DNA of 64,000 nt from Bordetella parapertussis (GTDB lineage: Bacteria > Pseudomonadota > Gammaproteobacteria > Burkholderiales > Burkholderiaceae_B). A model generated the notes under the pieces. The model did no database searches, was not told where the DNA came from, and saw nothing but the letters and a program-made list of their open reading frames with translations. The DNA lies in assembly GCA_945865935.1 (NCBI GenBank), contig CAMBFI010000003.1, positions 62,001 through 126,000 on the forward strand, in the 5' to 3' direction. Below are positions 48,346-56,481 of the stretch, piece after piece. The position numbers and the translations under genes were made by a program. Each line of letters begins with the position of its first letter. The first letter of the stretch is position 1.

Positions 48346-48977
48346 ATCCAACCAAACGACACGAGATATTCTCGCGGCTACGTGCGGCAAATCCAACGCC
48401 CACCACGGAGCTCGCCTACAAGACGGATTTCCAGCTATTGATCGCGGTGATGCTGTCGGCGCAAGCCACCGACAAGTCCGTCAACATCGCCACGCGTAAA
48501 CTTTTCCCCCGCCACGGCACCCCAAAAACTATTCTGGCGCTTGGGGTCGATGGGCTCATGCCCTTTATTCAGACAATCGGTCTTTACAAAACCAAAGCCA
48601 AAAACGTCATCGCAACCTGCGCGCTGCTACTCGAACAGCATGCAGGAAAAGTACCTCGCACCAGAGAGGCGCTTGAGGCCCTCCCCGGGGTGGGCCGCAA
48701 GACCGCTAACGTGGTGCTGAATACCGCCTTTGGAGAGCCCACCATCGCGGTAGACACCCATATCTTCCGGGTATCGAATCGCACCAAAATCGCACCCGGC
48801 AAGGACGTTCTGGCCGTCGAGTATGGCTTAGAGAAATTTATCCCCGCCGAGTTTAAGATCGATGCACACCACTGGCTCATTCTGCACGGTCGCTACATCT
48901 GCGTAGCTCGAACACCGAAGTGCCCACAATGCGGTATTTCCGATTTATGCGAGTACTCTAAAAAGACCAAGGGTTAA
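48342..48977 (+). CDS. nth: endonuclease III
   Basis: 211-residue DNA glycosylase/AP lyase for oxidised pyrimidines. The helix-hairpin-helix [13 protein letters not shown] holds catalytic Lys120, and Asp138 is in [11 protein letters not shown], both at the same numbers as in E. coli Nth. The [4Fe-4S] loop is [17 protein letters not shown], and the earlier cysteine of this loop is provided by the same segment. Coupled to rnfB by an ATGA overlap. Confidence 0.97.
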   Translation: MNPTKRHEIFSRLRAANPTPTTELAYKTDFQLLIAVMLSAQATDKSVNIATRKLFPRHGTPKTILALGVDGLMPFIQTIGLYKTKAKNVIATCALLLEQHAGKVPRTREALEALPGVGRKTANVVLNTAFGEPTIAVDTHIFRVSNRTKIAPGKDVLAVEYGLEKFIPAEFKIDAHHWLILHGRYICVARTPKCPQCGISDLCEYSKKTKG

Positions 48978-49054
48978 ACCCCCTATGACAAACCCGAATT
49001 GAGGTTTTCATCGCATTCGAGGGATAATTCTGTGCAGAATTAAAACCACCTCAG

Positions 49055-49840
49055 ATGCACAATCGAATGAACGACATCATTCTCGAGACCAAGAATCTCA
49101 CCAAAGAATTCCGCGGCTTTGTTGCCGTCAATGACATCTCCCTGCGCGTGCAGCGCGGACAGATTCACGCCTTAATTGGGCCCAACGGCGCAGGCAAAAC
49201 AACCTGCTTTAACCTGCTCACCAAATTTTTGACGCCCACACGAGGCACAATCGCCTTTAATGGGATCGACATTACGAAAGAGCGTCCCGCACAAATTGCA
49301 AGACGCGGCATTATTCGCTCTTTTCAAATTTCAGCTGTGTTCCCACATCTGACCGTACTTGAAAACGTTCGCATTGGTTTGCAGCGCGAAACCGGGTTGT
49401 CCTTTCATTTTTGGCAAAGCGAAAAACGCCTAAACCAACTGAACGATCGCGCACAGGCCCTTCTTGAGCAAGTCGATCTAGGTAGCTTCGCCAATGAAAT
49501 AACAAGCAGCTTGCCTTATGGTCGCAAGCGCGCACTTGAAATCGCCACCACACTGGCCATGGAGCCAGAGCTCATGCTGCTTGATGAGCCCACTCAAGGC
49601 ATGGGTCACGAGGACGTTAACCGGGTCACGCAACTAATCAAGCGCGTGAGCGTTGGTCGTACGATCCTGATGGTCGAGCACAACATGAACGTGGTCTCCT
49701 CCATTGCCGACACGATTACGGTCTTGGCACGCGGTGCCGTGCTGGCTGAGGGGCCTTATTCGCATGTCTCAAGAGACCCTGCCGTCATGGAAGCTTACAT
49801 GGGCACCACCGAAGGCGAACTCGAAGGAGCACACGCATGA
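49055..49840 (+). CDS. livG: ABC transporter ATP-binding protein, LivG type
   Basis: 261 residues. Walker A is GPNGAGKTT, the signature region reads SLPYGRKRALEIATTL (a diverged LSYG-type signature usual for LivG), and Walker B is LMLLDEPTQGMGHED. The C-terminus (AYMGTTEGELEGAHA) is typical of HAAT-family ATPases. An in-frame ATG at 49067 is an alternative start; neither has a good ribosome site. First gene of a livGFKHM unit, overlapping livF by 4 bp. Confidence 0.92.
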   Translation: MHNRMNDIILETKNLTKEFRGFVAVNDISLRVQRGQIHALIGPNGAGKTTCFNLLTKFLTPTRGTIAFNGIDITKERPAQIARRGIIRSFQISAVFPHLTVLENVRIGLQRETGLSFHFWQSEKRLNQLNDRAQALLEQVDLGSFANEITSSLPYGRKRALEIATTLAMEPELMLLDEPTQGMGHEDVNRVTQLIKRVSVGRTILMVEHNMNVVSSIADTITVLARGAVLAEGPYSHVSRDPAVMEAYMGTTEGELEGAHA

Positions 49841-50547
49841 GCGCGCCCGCACTCGATATTTCTGACCTCAACGCCTGGTACGGCGAGTCCCATATTCTGC
49901 ATGGCGTGAACTTCACTGTACAAAAAGGTGAGGTCATCACGCTGCTCGGTCGTAATGGTGCGGGTCGCACCACCACGCTACGCGCAATTCTTGGACTCAC
50001 CGGCTCGCGGACAGGCTCGGTACGCATTCACGGCACCGAAGCAATCGATATGCCCACCTTCAAGATCGCGCATCTAGGCATTGGTTACTGCCCCGAAGAG
50101 CGCGGCATCTTTGCCAGCCTCTCGTGCGAAGAGAACTTGCTGCTTCCACCGCCTGTCGGTGCCCTGGGTGGCGGGATGTCGCTGTCCGAAATCTACGAGA
50201 TGTTCCCTAACCTGCTCGAACGGCGCCACTCGCCCGGCACACGCCTGTCGGGGGGTGAACAGCAAATGCTCGCGGTCGCACGCATTCTGCGCACCGGTGC
50301 CAACCTATTGTTGCTAGACGAGATTTCAGAGGGCCTTGCCCCAGTAATCGTTCAAGCCTTAAGTCGCATGATTAAGACGCTAAAATCCAAGGGCTACACC
50401 ATTATTATGGTTGAACAGAATTTCCGGTTTGCCGCCCCGTTGGCTGACCGGTTTTATGTGATGGAGCATGGCCAGATCGTCGAACACTTCGCGGCCTCCG
50501 AGCTCAAGGAAAAGCAGTCCGTCCTCAACGAATTGCTTGGGGTTTAA
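49837..50547 (+). CDS. livF: ABC transporter ATP-binding protein, LivF type, with Arg in Walker A
   Basis: 236 residues. The signature (LSGGEQQMLAVARIL) and Walker B (LLLLDEISEGLAPVIV) are intact. Walker A reads GRNGAGRTT: Arg44 replaces the usual lysine that contacts the ATP phosphates. Other residues of the loop are unchanged and the frame is clean, so this is a natural substitution. I recall similar GRNGAGRTT loops in related LivF proteins, which would make it a subfamily trait. With livG it powers uptake through livHM. Confidence 0.92.
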   Translation: MSAPALDISDLNAWYGESHILHGVNFTVQKGEVITLLGRNGAGRTTTLRAILGLTGSRTGSVRIHGTEAIDMPTFKIAHLGIGYCPEERGIFASLSCEENLLLPPPVGALGGGMSLSEIYEMFPNLLERRHSPGTRLSGGEQQMLAVARILRTGANLLLLDEISEGLAPVIVQALSRMIKTLKSKGYTIIMVEQNFRFAAPLADRFYVMEHGQIVEHFAASELKEKQSVLNELLGV

Positions 50548-50584
50548 TTACTATTTTTGTAGCAACTTACTGGAGCTATTCTCT

Positions 50585-51796
50585 ATGAAACTTCGTACCC
50601 TCAGCGCTTCAATGATGCTGGCTAGCGCCGGTCTCTTGGCACAACCGGCTTTCGCTAACGTTTCTGACAACGTGATCCGTATCGGCTTTATCACTGACAT
50701 GGCCAGCGTTTACTCCGACATCGACGGCGCCGGTGGCGTCGAAGCCGCTCGTATGGCGATTGCCGACGCAGGCGGTGCAATCAACGGCGTAAAAATCGAA
50801 CTAGTTTTCGCCGATCACCAAAACAAGGCTGACGTGGCCGCTGCGCGCGCGCGCGAGTGGTTTGATCAGCAAAAAATCGACATGCTCATTGGGGGCACGA
50901 ACTCTGGCGTGAACCTCGCGTTGGCGGGTATCGCTGCAGAGCGCAAAAAACCCTTCTTTGCCATTGGCGCAGCTGCATCAGACCTCACGGGCTCACAGTG
51001 CACCCCTTACACCGTACATTGGGCCTATGACACCGTTGCGCTGGCGCGCGGCACAGGCTCAGCCGTTGTGAAAGCTGGCGGCAAAACCTGGTACTTCCTG
51101 ACCGCTGACTACGCCTTTGGCCACGCTCTTGAGCGCGATACCGCTAACGTCGTTAAAGCGGCCGGCGGCCAAGTAGTCGGTCAAGTACGCGCACCGCTTA
51201 ACTCGTCAGACTTCTCGTCTTTCTTGTTGCAAGCACAAAGCTCCAAAGCACAGATTCTGGGCTTAGCGAACGCTGGTGGCGATACGATCAACTCGATCAA
51301 AGCTGCAAACGAATTCGGTATTGGTAAGACCATGAAAATGGCCGGCCTGCTGATTTTTATTAACGACATTCACTCACTTGGTCTGAACGTCACGCAGGGT
51401 ATGCAGTTCACCGACGGCTGGTACTGGGATCAGAACGAAGAGACCCGCGCATGGTCGAAACGATTCGAAGCGCGCGTTAAGCGCAAGCCTTCGATGATTC
51501 AGGCTGGTGACTACTCCGCCGTCTCGTTCTACCTGAACGCCGTCAAGGCAACAGGTAGCGATGATGGCGATACCGTCATGAAGTGGATGAAGTCCAACAA
51601 AGTCAACGACATGTTCGCCAAGAACGGCTATGTCCGTGAAGACGGTCGCATGGTCCACGACATGTTCTTGATGGAAGTCAAAAAGCCAAGCGAATCGAAA
51701 TATCCTTGGGACTACTACAAGCAAATCGCCGTATTGCCGGGTGAAGAAGTATTCACCAAGCTCTCCGAGTCGACCTGCAAGCTGGTCAAGAAGTAA
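50585..51796 (+). CDS. branched-chain amino acid-type ABC substrate-binding protein
   Basis: 403 residues. A Sec signal (LRTLSASMMLASAGLLAQPA, cleavage near AFA-N) precedes a type I periplasmic binding fold (IRIGFITDMASVYSDIDGAG, MLIGGTNSGVNLALAGIAAE). The family serves leucine/isoleucine/valine, amides, urea or aromatic acids; the ligand here cannot be read. It lies between livF and livH rather than at an end, and is followed by a stable hairpin that could protect its mRNA. The ATG at 50585 was chosen over the longer frame starting in livF. Confidence 0.92.
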   Translation: MKLRTLSASMMLASAGLLAQPAFANVSDNVIRIGFITDMASVYSDIDGAGGVEAARMAIADAGGAINGVKIELVFADHQNKADVAAARAREWFDQQKIDMLIGGTNSGVNLALAGIAAERKKPFFAIGAAASDLTGSQCTPYTVHWAYDTVALARGTGSAVVKAGGKTWYFLTADYAFGHALERDTANVVKAAGGQVVGQVRAPLNSSDFSSFLLQAQSSKAQILGLANAGGDTINSIKAANEFGIGKTMKMAGLLIFINDIHSLGLNVTQGMQFTDGWYWDQNEETRAWSKRFEARVKRKPSMIQAGDYSAVSFYLNAVKATGSDDGDTVMKWMKSNKVNDMFAKNGYVREDGRMVHDMFLMEVKKPSESKYPWDYYKQIAVLPGEEVFTKLSESTCKLVKK

Positions 51797-51798
51797 TC

Positions 51799-51842
51799 AG
51801 AACACCGCCTTCGTGCACCCCGCGTGTGCGAAGGCGCGTTCT
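51799..51842 (+). promoter_or_regulatory. intercistronic hairpin after the binding-protein gene
   Basis: AGAAC...GTTCT enclose CGCCTTCG (51806-51813) and CGAAGGCG (51829-51836), with an inner CAC/GTG. No T-run follows. Such stems between a binding-protein gene and its permease genes often stabilise the upstream mRNA or partially terminate, raising binding-protein levels. Confidence 0.65.
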
Positions 51843-51873
51843 GCTCATGCAGTCGATTCGAAGCAGATAGAAC

Positions 51874-52761
51874 ATGATCATGATATTCGGTATCCCGTTG
51901 CAAGCCTTTTTGGGCCAACTGTTGCTTGGCCTAGTCAACGGCTCTTTCTATGCCATTTTGTCGCTAGGGTTAGCGGTCATCTTTGGCTTACTTAACGTCA
52001 TCAACTTTGCGCACGGTGCGCTTTATATGTTGGGTGCGTTTCTCGCTTGGATGGGGCTGTCTTACTTTGGCCTCAACTACTGGTTGATGTTGCTTTTGGC
52101 ACCGATCATCGTCGGGCTCTTTGGCATCCTCATTGAAAAATTCCTACTCAAGCATCTCTACAAGCTTGACCACTTATACGGTTTGTTACTCACCTTCGGC
52201 ATCACCTTGCTGATCGAAGGTCTGTTTCGCAGCTTCTATGGCGTGTCTGGGCAACCCTACTCCACCCCGGAAGCATTACGGGGTGCGACGAATCTGGGCT
52301 TCATGATGCTGCCTAACTACCGCGCCTGGGTGGTAGTGGCCTCAGTTATTGTGTGTCTGATCACTTGGTTCATTATTGAGCGCACACGCTTAGGGGCGTT
52401 GCTGCGAGCCGGCACCGAGAACCCCCGCCTTGTCGAAGCCTTTGGCGTGAACGTTCCCTTGATGATTACGCTCACCTATGGCTTTGGTGTGGCCTTAGCC
52501 GGTTTTGCGGGCGTGCTTGCCGCCCCCATCCTGCAGGTTTCTCCACTGATGGGGTCCAACTTGATCATCGTGGTGTTCGCTGTGGTGGTGATTGGGGGCA
52601 TGGGATCAATTTTGGGGGCAATCGTCACCGGACTGGGTCTCGGCATCATCGAAGGCTTAACCAAAGTGTTCTGGCCGGAGGCCTCGAGCACGGTAGTCTT
52701 TATCATCATGGCTATTGTCTTACTCATCCGCCCTGCCGGACTATTCGGAAAAGAAAAATGA
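51874..52761 (+). CDS. livH: branched-chain amino acid-type ABC permease LivH
   Basis: 295 residues with about eight hydrophobic segments. The N-terminal GLVNGSFYAILSLGLAVIFGL and NFAHGALYMLGAF are LivH hallmarks. A cytoplasmic loop (ERTRLGALLRAGTENPRLVEAFGVN) provides the ATPase contact region. An in-frame ATG two codons later is an alternative. The stop overlaps livM by 4 bp. Confidence 0.93.
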   Translation: MIMIFGIPLQAFLGQLLLGLVNGSFYAILSLGLAVIFGLLNVINFAHGALYMLGAFLAWMGLSYFGLNYWLMLLLAPIIVGLFGILIEKFLLKHLYKLDHLYGLLLTFGITLLIEGLFRSFYGVSGQPYSTPEALRGATNLGFMMLPNYRAWVVVASVIVCLITWFIIERTRLGALLRAGTENPRLVEAFGVNVPLMITLTYGFGVALAGFAGVLAAPILQVSPLMGSNLIIVVFAVVVIGGMGSILGAIVTGLGLGIIEGLTKVFWPEASSTVVFIIMAIVLLIRPAGLFGKEK

Positions 52762-53735
52762 ATCGCCAAGCGCTCGGCTATATCGTCTTTCTGTTGTTCC
52801 TGGCGGCCGTCCCACTGATGGGAATCTATCCCATCTTCGCCATGAAGATCATGTGCTACGCGCTCTTTGCGTGTGCCTTTAACTTACTCTTGGGCTTTAC
52901 GGGCTTGCTGTCGTTTGGACACGCTGCCTTTTTAGGAAGTGCTGCCTACGCTTCCGGACACGCTATGAAACTGTGGGGCTTCTCTCCAGAACTTGGTATC
53001 GCATACGGCGTGCTTGTCGCGGGGGCTTTAGGTTTGGCCATGGGCGCACTGGCAATTCGTCGCAGCGGTATTTACTTTGCAATGATTACGCTTGCCCTGT
53101 CGCAGATGGTGTACTTCTTTTTCTTGCAGGCAAAATTCACCGGCGGTGAAGATGGGCTGCAGGGCGTGCCACGCGGAACCCTGTTCGGGCTGATCGATCT
53201 GAAAAGCGATTTGAACCTGTACTACGTGGTGATGGGTATTTTTGTACTGGCTTATTTCATTATCTGGCGCACCGTGCACTCGCCTTTTGGCCAAGTGTTG
53301 AAGGCCATCCGTGAAAACGAACCTCGTGCGATCTCCCTGGGCTACGACGTCGATCGTTTCAAGTTGCTCGCCTTTGTGCTGTCCGCGATGTTGGCCGGCT
53401 TGGCTGGCTCGACCAAGATGCTGATCTTTGTCTCGGCCACGCTGTCAGACGCCACTTGGCAGATGTCGGGTCTAGTGATTCTAATGACCCTCATTGGTGG
53501 GTTGGGCACACTTGTGGGTCCGGTCATTGGCGCCTTCATTGTTGTCTTGCTTGAAAACAAAGTAGGCGACTTCGGTGCTGCGCTCACTAAATGGACGGGC
53601 GTTGAGTGGTTCCAACGCCTAGGCGAATCTGTCACCATCGTAATCGGCTTGATCTTCGTGATCTGCGTGCTGGCCTTTAGACGCGGACTGGTGGGCGAAC
53701 TGAGTGCCTGGTGGCAAAAGCGGCAATCCACCTAA
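52758..53735 (+). CDS. livM: branched-chain amino acid-type ABC permease LivM
   Basis: 325 residues, about nine or ten hydrophobic segments. NLLLGFTGLLSFGHAAFLG and the loop AIRENEPRAISLGYDVDRFKLLAF are characteristic of LivM. Last gene of the transporter unit. A Pho box for the next operon begins 12 bp after its stop and no terminator is visible, so read-through is possible. Confidence 0.93.
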   Translation: MNRQALGYIVFLLFLAAVPLMGIYPIFAMKIMCYALFACAFNLLLGFTGLLSFGHAAFLGSAAYASGHAMKLWGFSPELGIAYGVLVAGALGLAMGALAIRRSGIYFAMITLALSQMVYFFFLQAKFTGGEDGLQGVPRGTLFGLIDLKSDLNLYYVVMGIFVLAYFIIWRTVHSPFGQVLKAIRENEPRAISLGYDVDRFKLLAFVLSAMLAGLAGSTKMLIFVSATLSDATWQMSGLVILMTLIGGLGTLVGPVIGAFIVVLLENKVGDFGAALTKWTGVEWFQRLGESVTIVIGLIFVICVLAFRRGLVGELSAWWQKRQST

Positions 53736-53747
53736 GGGCAGCCCCGA

Positions 53748-53776
53748 CTGTCACAAAAGCTTCACACAATGGTCAC
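53748..53776 (+). promoter_or_regulatory. Pho box (three 11-bp-spaced repeats)
   Basis: Three 7-mers, CTGTCAC (53748-53754), GCTTCAC (53759-53765) and TGGTCAC (53770-53776), are separated by AAAA and ACAA, giving exact 11-bp spacing. This fits the PhoB direct-repeat consensus (CTGTCAT units with 4-bp AT-rich spacers). An AT-rich TTTAAAT follows at about 53781-53787 and could be the -10 element. It lies 58 bp before the start of the peptide-type ABC/phosphonate-esterase operon, implying induction by phosphate starvation. Confidence 0.75.
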
Positions 53777-53833
53777 CCCATTTAAATGAAGCAAGCCTAG
53801 CATCGGTTTCAGTGTCTTTAACTGGAACCAGCC

Positions 53834-55495
53834 ATGTCGCAACGTTTTTCGAATGTCTTCAAGTTTGCCGTATCAATCCTCACCAGCGCAGCTTTATACG
53901 CGCCGTGGGCCCAAGCCCAAACCGCAGACTCACGACCCGTCCTCCGTATCGCTGTTCAGCAAATCGCAAATAGCGGCGCACTAGATCCTCTGCGAGAGCA
54001 AAGCAACGTGGGGACCCGCGTGCTCCCCATGATTTACGCGGGTTTAGTTGAACTCGACACCATTGGAGATCTGAGTGCGCGTCCCGCGATCGCTGAGTCT
54101 TGGAAACGTATTGACGACCGTACGCTAGAGTTCAAATTGCGTCCAGGTGTGAAGTTTCATAACGGCGACGTCGTGACCGTTGAGGATATCGCCTTTAGCT
54201 TTGGCCCTCAAAGAATGTTTGGTAATACGCAAGCTTCATTAGGGCCCGCCGCAGCAAAGCCCGCGAGCAACCCGACGCAAGCAACGCCCGCAGCCTTCGC
54301 GTCGGGACCCACCCCTCCTCCCGTGGTTGTTGCTGTCGCCCGCAACATCTGGCCTTCTTTGATTGGGGTTGAAATCATTGACGACAAAACTGTTCGCTTG
54401 GTAAACGCCTTGCCAGACCTGACCCTCGAGGGACGTCTCGCGCGACTGGGCTCTGAAATCATTTCGAAAAAAGCCTATCTGGCTGCAAAAGACTGGAATG
54501 CCTGGGCGCAGCAACCCATCAGCGCCGGGCCCTTTAAAGTCAAAGAACTCAAGCAAGACCAGTACTTGGTGTTGGTTGCCCACGATGATTACTTTGGTGG
54601 CAAGCCAACCGTCAAAGAGATTCGTTATACCGTCGTGCCTGAGGTGTCTTCAAGAATCAATGGCTTAGTCACTGGACAATATGATTTCGTCACGGACATC
54701 CCGCCAGATCAATTCAAAATCATTCAAAACAACCCAAAATTTGAAGTAACTGGCGGTCCAGTACTGAATCACCGCTTGCTCGTATTCGACAAGAATCACC
54801 CCGTGCTTGCGAATCCAAAAATTCGTCAGGCGATGACGCACGCCATTGACCGCAAGGCGATTGTTGATGCTCTGTGGGGTGGTAGAACCTCAATTCCCGC
54901 CGGACTGCAGTGGGAGTTTTATGCGGATATGTTCATCAGTGACTGGGCGGTTCCAAAGTACGACGTCGCACTTGCCAAAAAGCTCTTAAAAGAGGCGGGC
55001 TACAAGGGCGAGGCGATTCACTTTCGAACCATGAACAACTACTACACCAACCAGACACAAACTGACCAGATCATGCTGGAAATGTGGCGTGCAGTCGGGC
55101 TTAACGTTCAAATGCAAATGGCTGAAAACTGGACCCAGATTTTTGAAAAAGGGCCCACACGCGGCATACGAGGTTGGTCTAACTCCGCTCCGTTTAGCGA
55201 TCCCGTTAGCTCGATGGTGAATCAGCACGGGCCGCAAGGACAGCAGCAACGCATGGGTGAATGGAGTAACGCAGAATTCAATACGCTTTCAAACGTCTTG
55301 GTTACTTCGGTTGATCCCAAAGAACGACGCCAAGCCTTCGCACGCATGCTCGAAATCGCCGAGCGCGAAGACCCTGCCTATACGGTCTTACACCGCACTG
55401 CCGTGTTTTACGCAAAGCGCAAAGACATCACCTGGAAGCCATCACAGAACTTTTTAATGGACTTCCGCGCCAGTAATTTACAGTTTTCACAATGA
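53834..55495 (+). CDS. ABC substrate-binding protein, SBP_bac_5 (DppA/OppA) family
   Basis: 553 residues. A Sec signal peptide (VSILTSAALYAPWAQAQ) precedes the family-5 binding fold (LRIAVQQIANSGALDPL, LEFKLRPGVKFHNGDVVTVEDIAFSF, IRQAMTHAIDRKAIVDALWGG). A Pro/Ala-rich stretch at about residues 135-165 (AAAKPASNPTQATPAAF) interrupts the usual domain I sequence and looks like a flexible insertion. The family binds peptides, nickel, sugars or glycerophosphodiester-like compounds. With a Pho box upstream and a phosphonate esterase in the operon, a phosphoester ligand is proposed. The stop overlaps the next gene by 4 bp. Confidence 0.9.
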   Translation: MSQRFSNVFKFAVSILTSAALYAPWAQAQTADSRPVLRIAVQQIANSGALDPLREQSNVGTRVLPMIYAGLVELDTIGDLSARPAIAESWKRIDDRTLEFKLRPGVKFHNGDVVTVEDIAFSFGPQRMFGNTQASLGPAAAKPASNPTQATPAAFASGPTPPPVVVAVARNIWPSLIGVEIIDDKTVRLVNALPDLTLEGRLARLGSEIISKKAYLAAKDWNAWAQQPISAGPFKVKELKQDQYLVLVAHDDYFGGKPTVKEIRYTVVPEVSSRINGLVTGQYDFVTDIPPDQFKIIQNNPKFEVTGGPVLNHRLLVFDKNHPVLANPKIRQAMTHAIDRKAIVDALWGGRTSIPAGLQWEFYADMFISDWAVPKYDVALAKKLLKEAGYKGEAIHFRTMNNYYTNQTQTDQIMLEMWRAVGLNVQMQMAENWTQIFEKGPTRGIRGWSNSAPFSDPVSSMVNQHGPQGQQQRMGEWSNAEFNTLSNVLVTSVDPKERRQAFARMLEIAEREDPAYTVLHRTAVFYAKRKDITWKPSQNFLMDFRASNLQFSQ

Positions 55496-56481
55496 ACGCA
55501 GGGTGTCCTCTCGACCCGCAGACGCTGCTAAGCGTCCGCGGGTTAAAGATCGATTTTGCAACGGAAACCGACACACGCACCGTTGTGCACGACATCAACC
55601 TCGATATCCACAAAGGCATGTCGCTGGGGATCGTTGGAGAGTCGGGTTGCGGCAAGAGCGTCACTTGGATGGCGATTCTCGGCTTACTAGGACCACGGGC
55701 CCACGTGTCAGGAAGCGTCAGGCTCGCAGGGCAAGAGCTCCTGGGTTTGAAGGATCAAGAGTTATCCAAGGTGCGGGGCGGCAAAGTGGCGATGATTTTT
55801 CAAGATCCTGCGTCATGCCTGAATCCCGTCCACCGAATCGAAAAGCAACTAACCGAGAGCTTGGCGCTGCACCGTGCACTCTTTGGCGCCGAGGCAAGAC
55901 AAGCGGCCCTCGAGTTGCTAGACCGCGTACAAATGCCCAACGCGGCGCAGCGCCTGAGTGCTTACCCACACGAGCTCTCTGGCGGTATGAATCAGCGCGT
56001 CATGATCGCCATGGCACTCGCGGGCCAACCTGATCTATTAGTGGCGGACGAACCAACCACGGCACTGGACGCAACCGTCCAAGCCCAGATCCTCGACTTA
56101 CTGAACCAGTTACGCAAAGAGTCGGGTATGGCCCTTGTCCTGATTTCACATGACTTGGGTGTCATCACTGAGGCGAGCGAGCAAGTCGCCGTCATGTATG
56201 CAGGACGTATCGCTGAATACCTGCCAACTGAACGTTTGTTTGCGCATGCGCGTCACCCGTACACGAACGGACTGCTCGGTGCAATGCCCTCTCTTGAAGC
56301 TGAACATGGCGCTCTCAAGACGATTCCTGGTCAAGTTCCACGAGCCGGCACACGTTTTCAAGGTTGTAGCTTCGCACCGCGATGCGCATTCACTCAAACA
56401 GTTTGCCAAAGCGAAGCGCCTACCCTTGTATCGGTCACCTCTAGCCATCGCGTCGCCTGCCATCTCGAGAGACTGCAATGA
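55492..56481 (+). CDS. ABC transporter ATP-binding protein, DppD/OppD type
   Basis: 329 residues. Walker A GESGCGKSVTW, signature LSGGMNQRVMIAMAL, Walker B LLVADEPTTALDATVQ, and the C-terminal oligopeptide domain (PGQVPRAGTRFQGCSFAPRC) with the cysteine set CSFAPRCAFTQTVC that binds an Fe-S cluster or metal in DppD/OppD. Drives the peptide-type importer encoded here. It overlaps its neighbours by 4 bp at both ends. Confidence 0.94.
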   Translation: MNAGCPLDPQTLLSVRGLKIDFATETDTRTVVHDINLDIHKGMSLGIVGESGCGKSVTWMAILGLLGPRAHVSGSVRLAGQELLGLKDQELSKVRGGKVAMIFQDPASCLNPVHRIEKQLTESLALHRALFGAEARQAALELLDRVQMPNAAQRLSAYPHELSGGMNQRVMIAMALAGQPDLLVADEPTTALDATVQAQILDLLNQLRKESGMALVLISHDLGVITEASEQVAVMYAGRIAEYLPTERLFAHARHPYTNGLLGAMPSLEAEHGALKTIPGQVPRAGTRFQGCSFAPRCAFTQTVCQSEAPTLVSVTSSHRVACHLERLQ

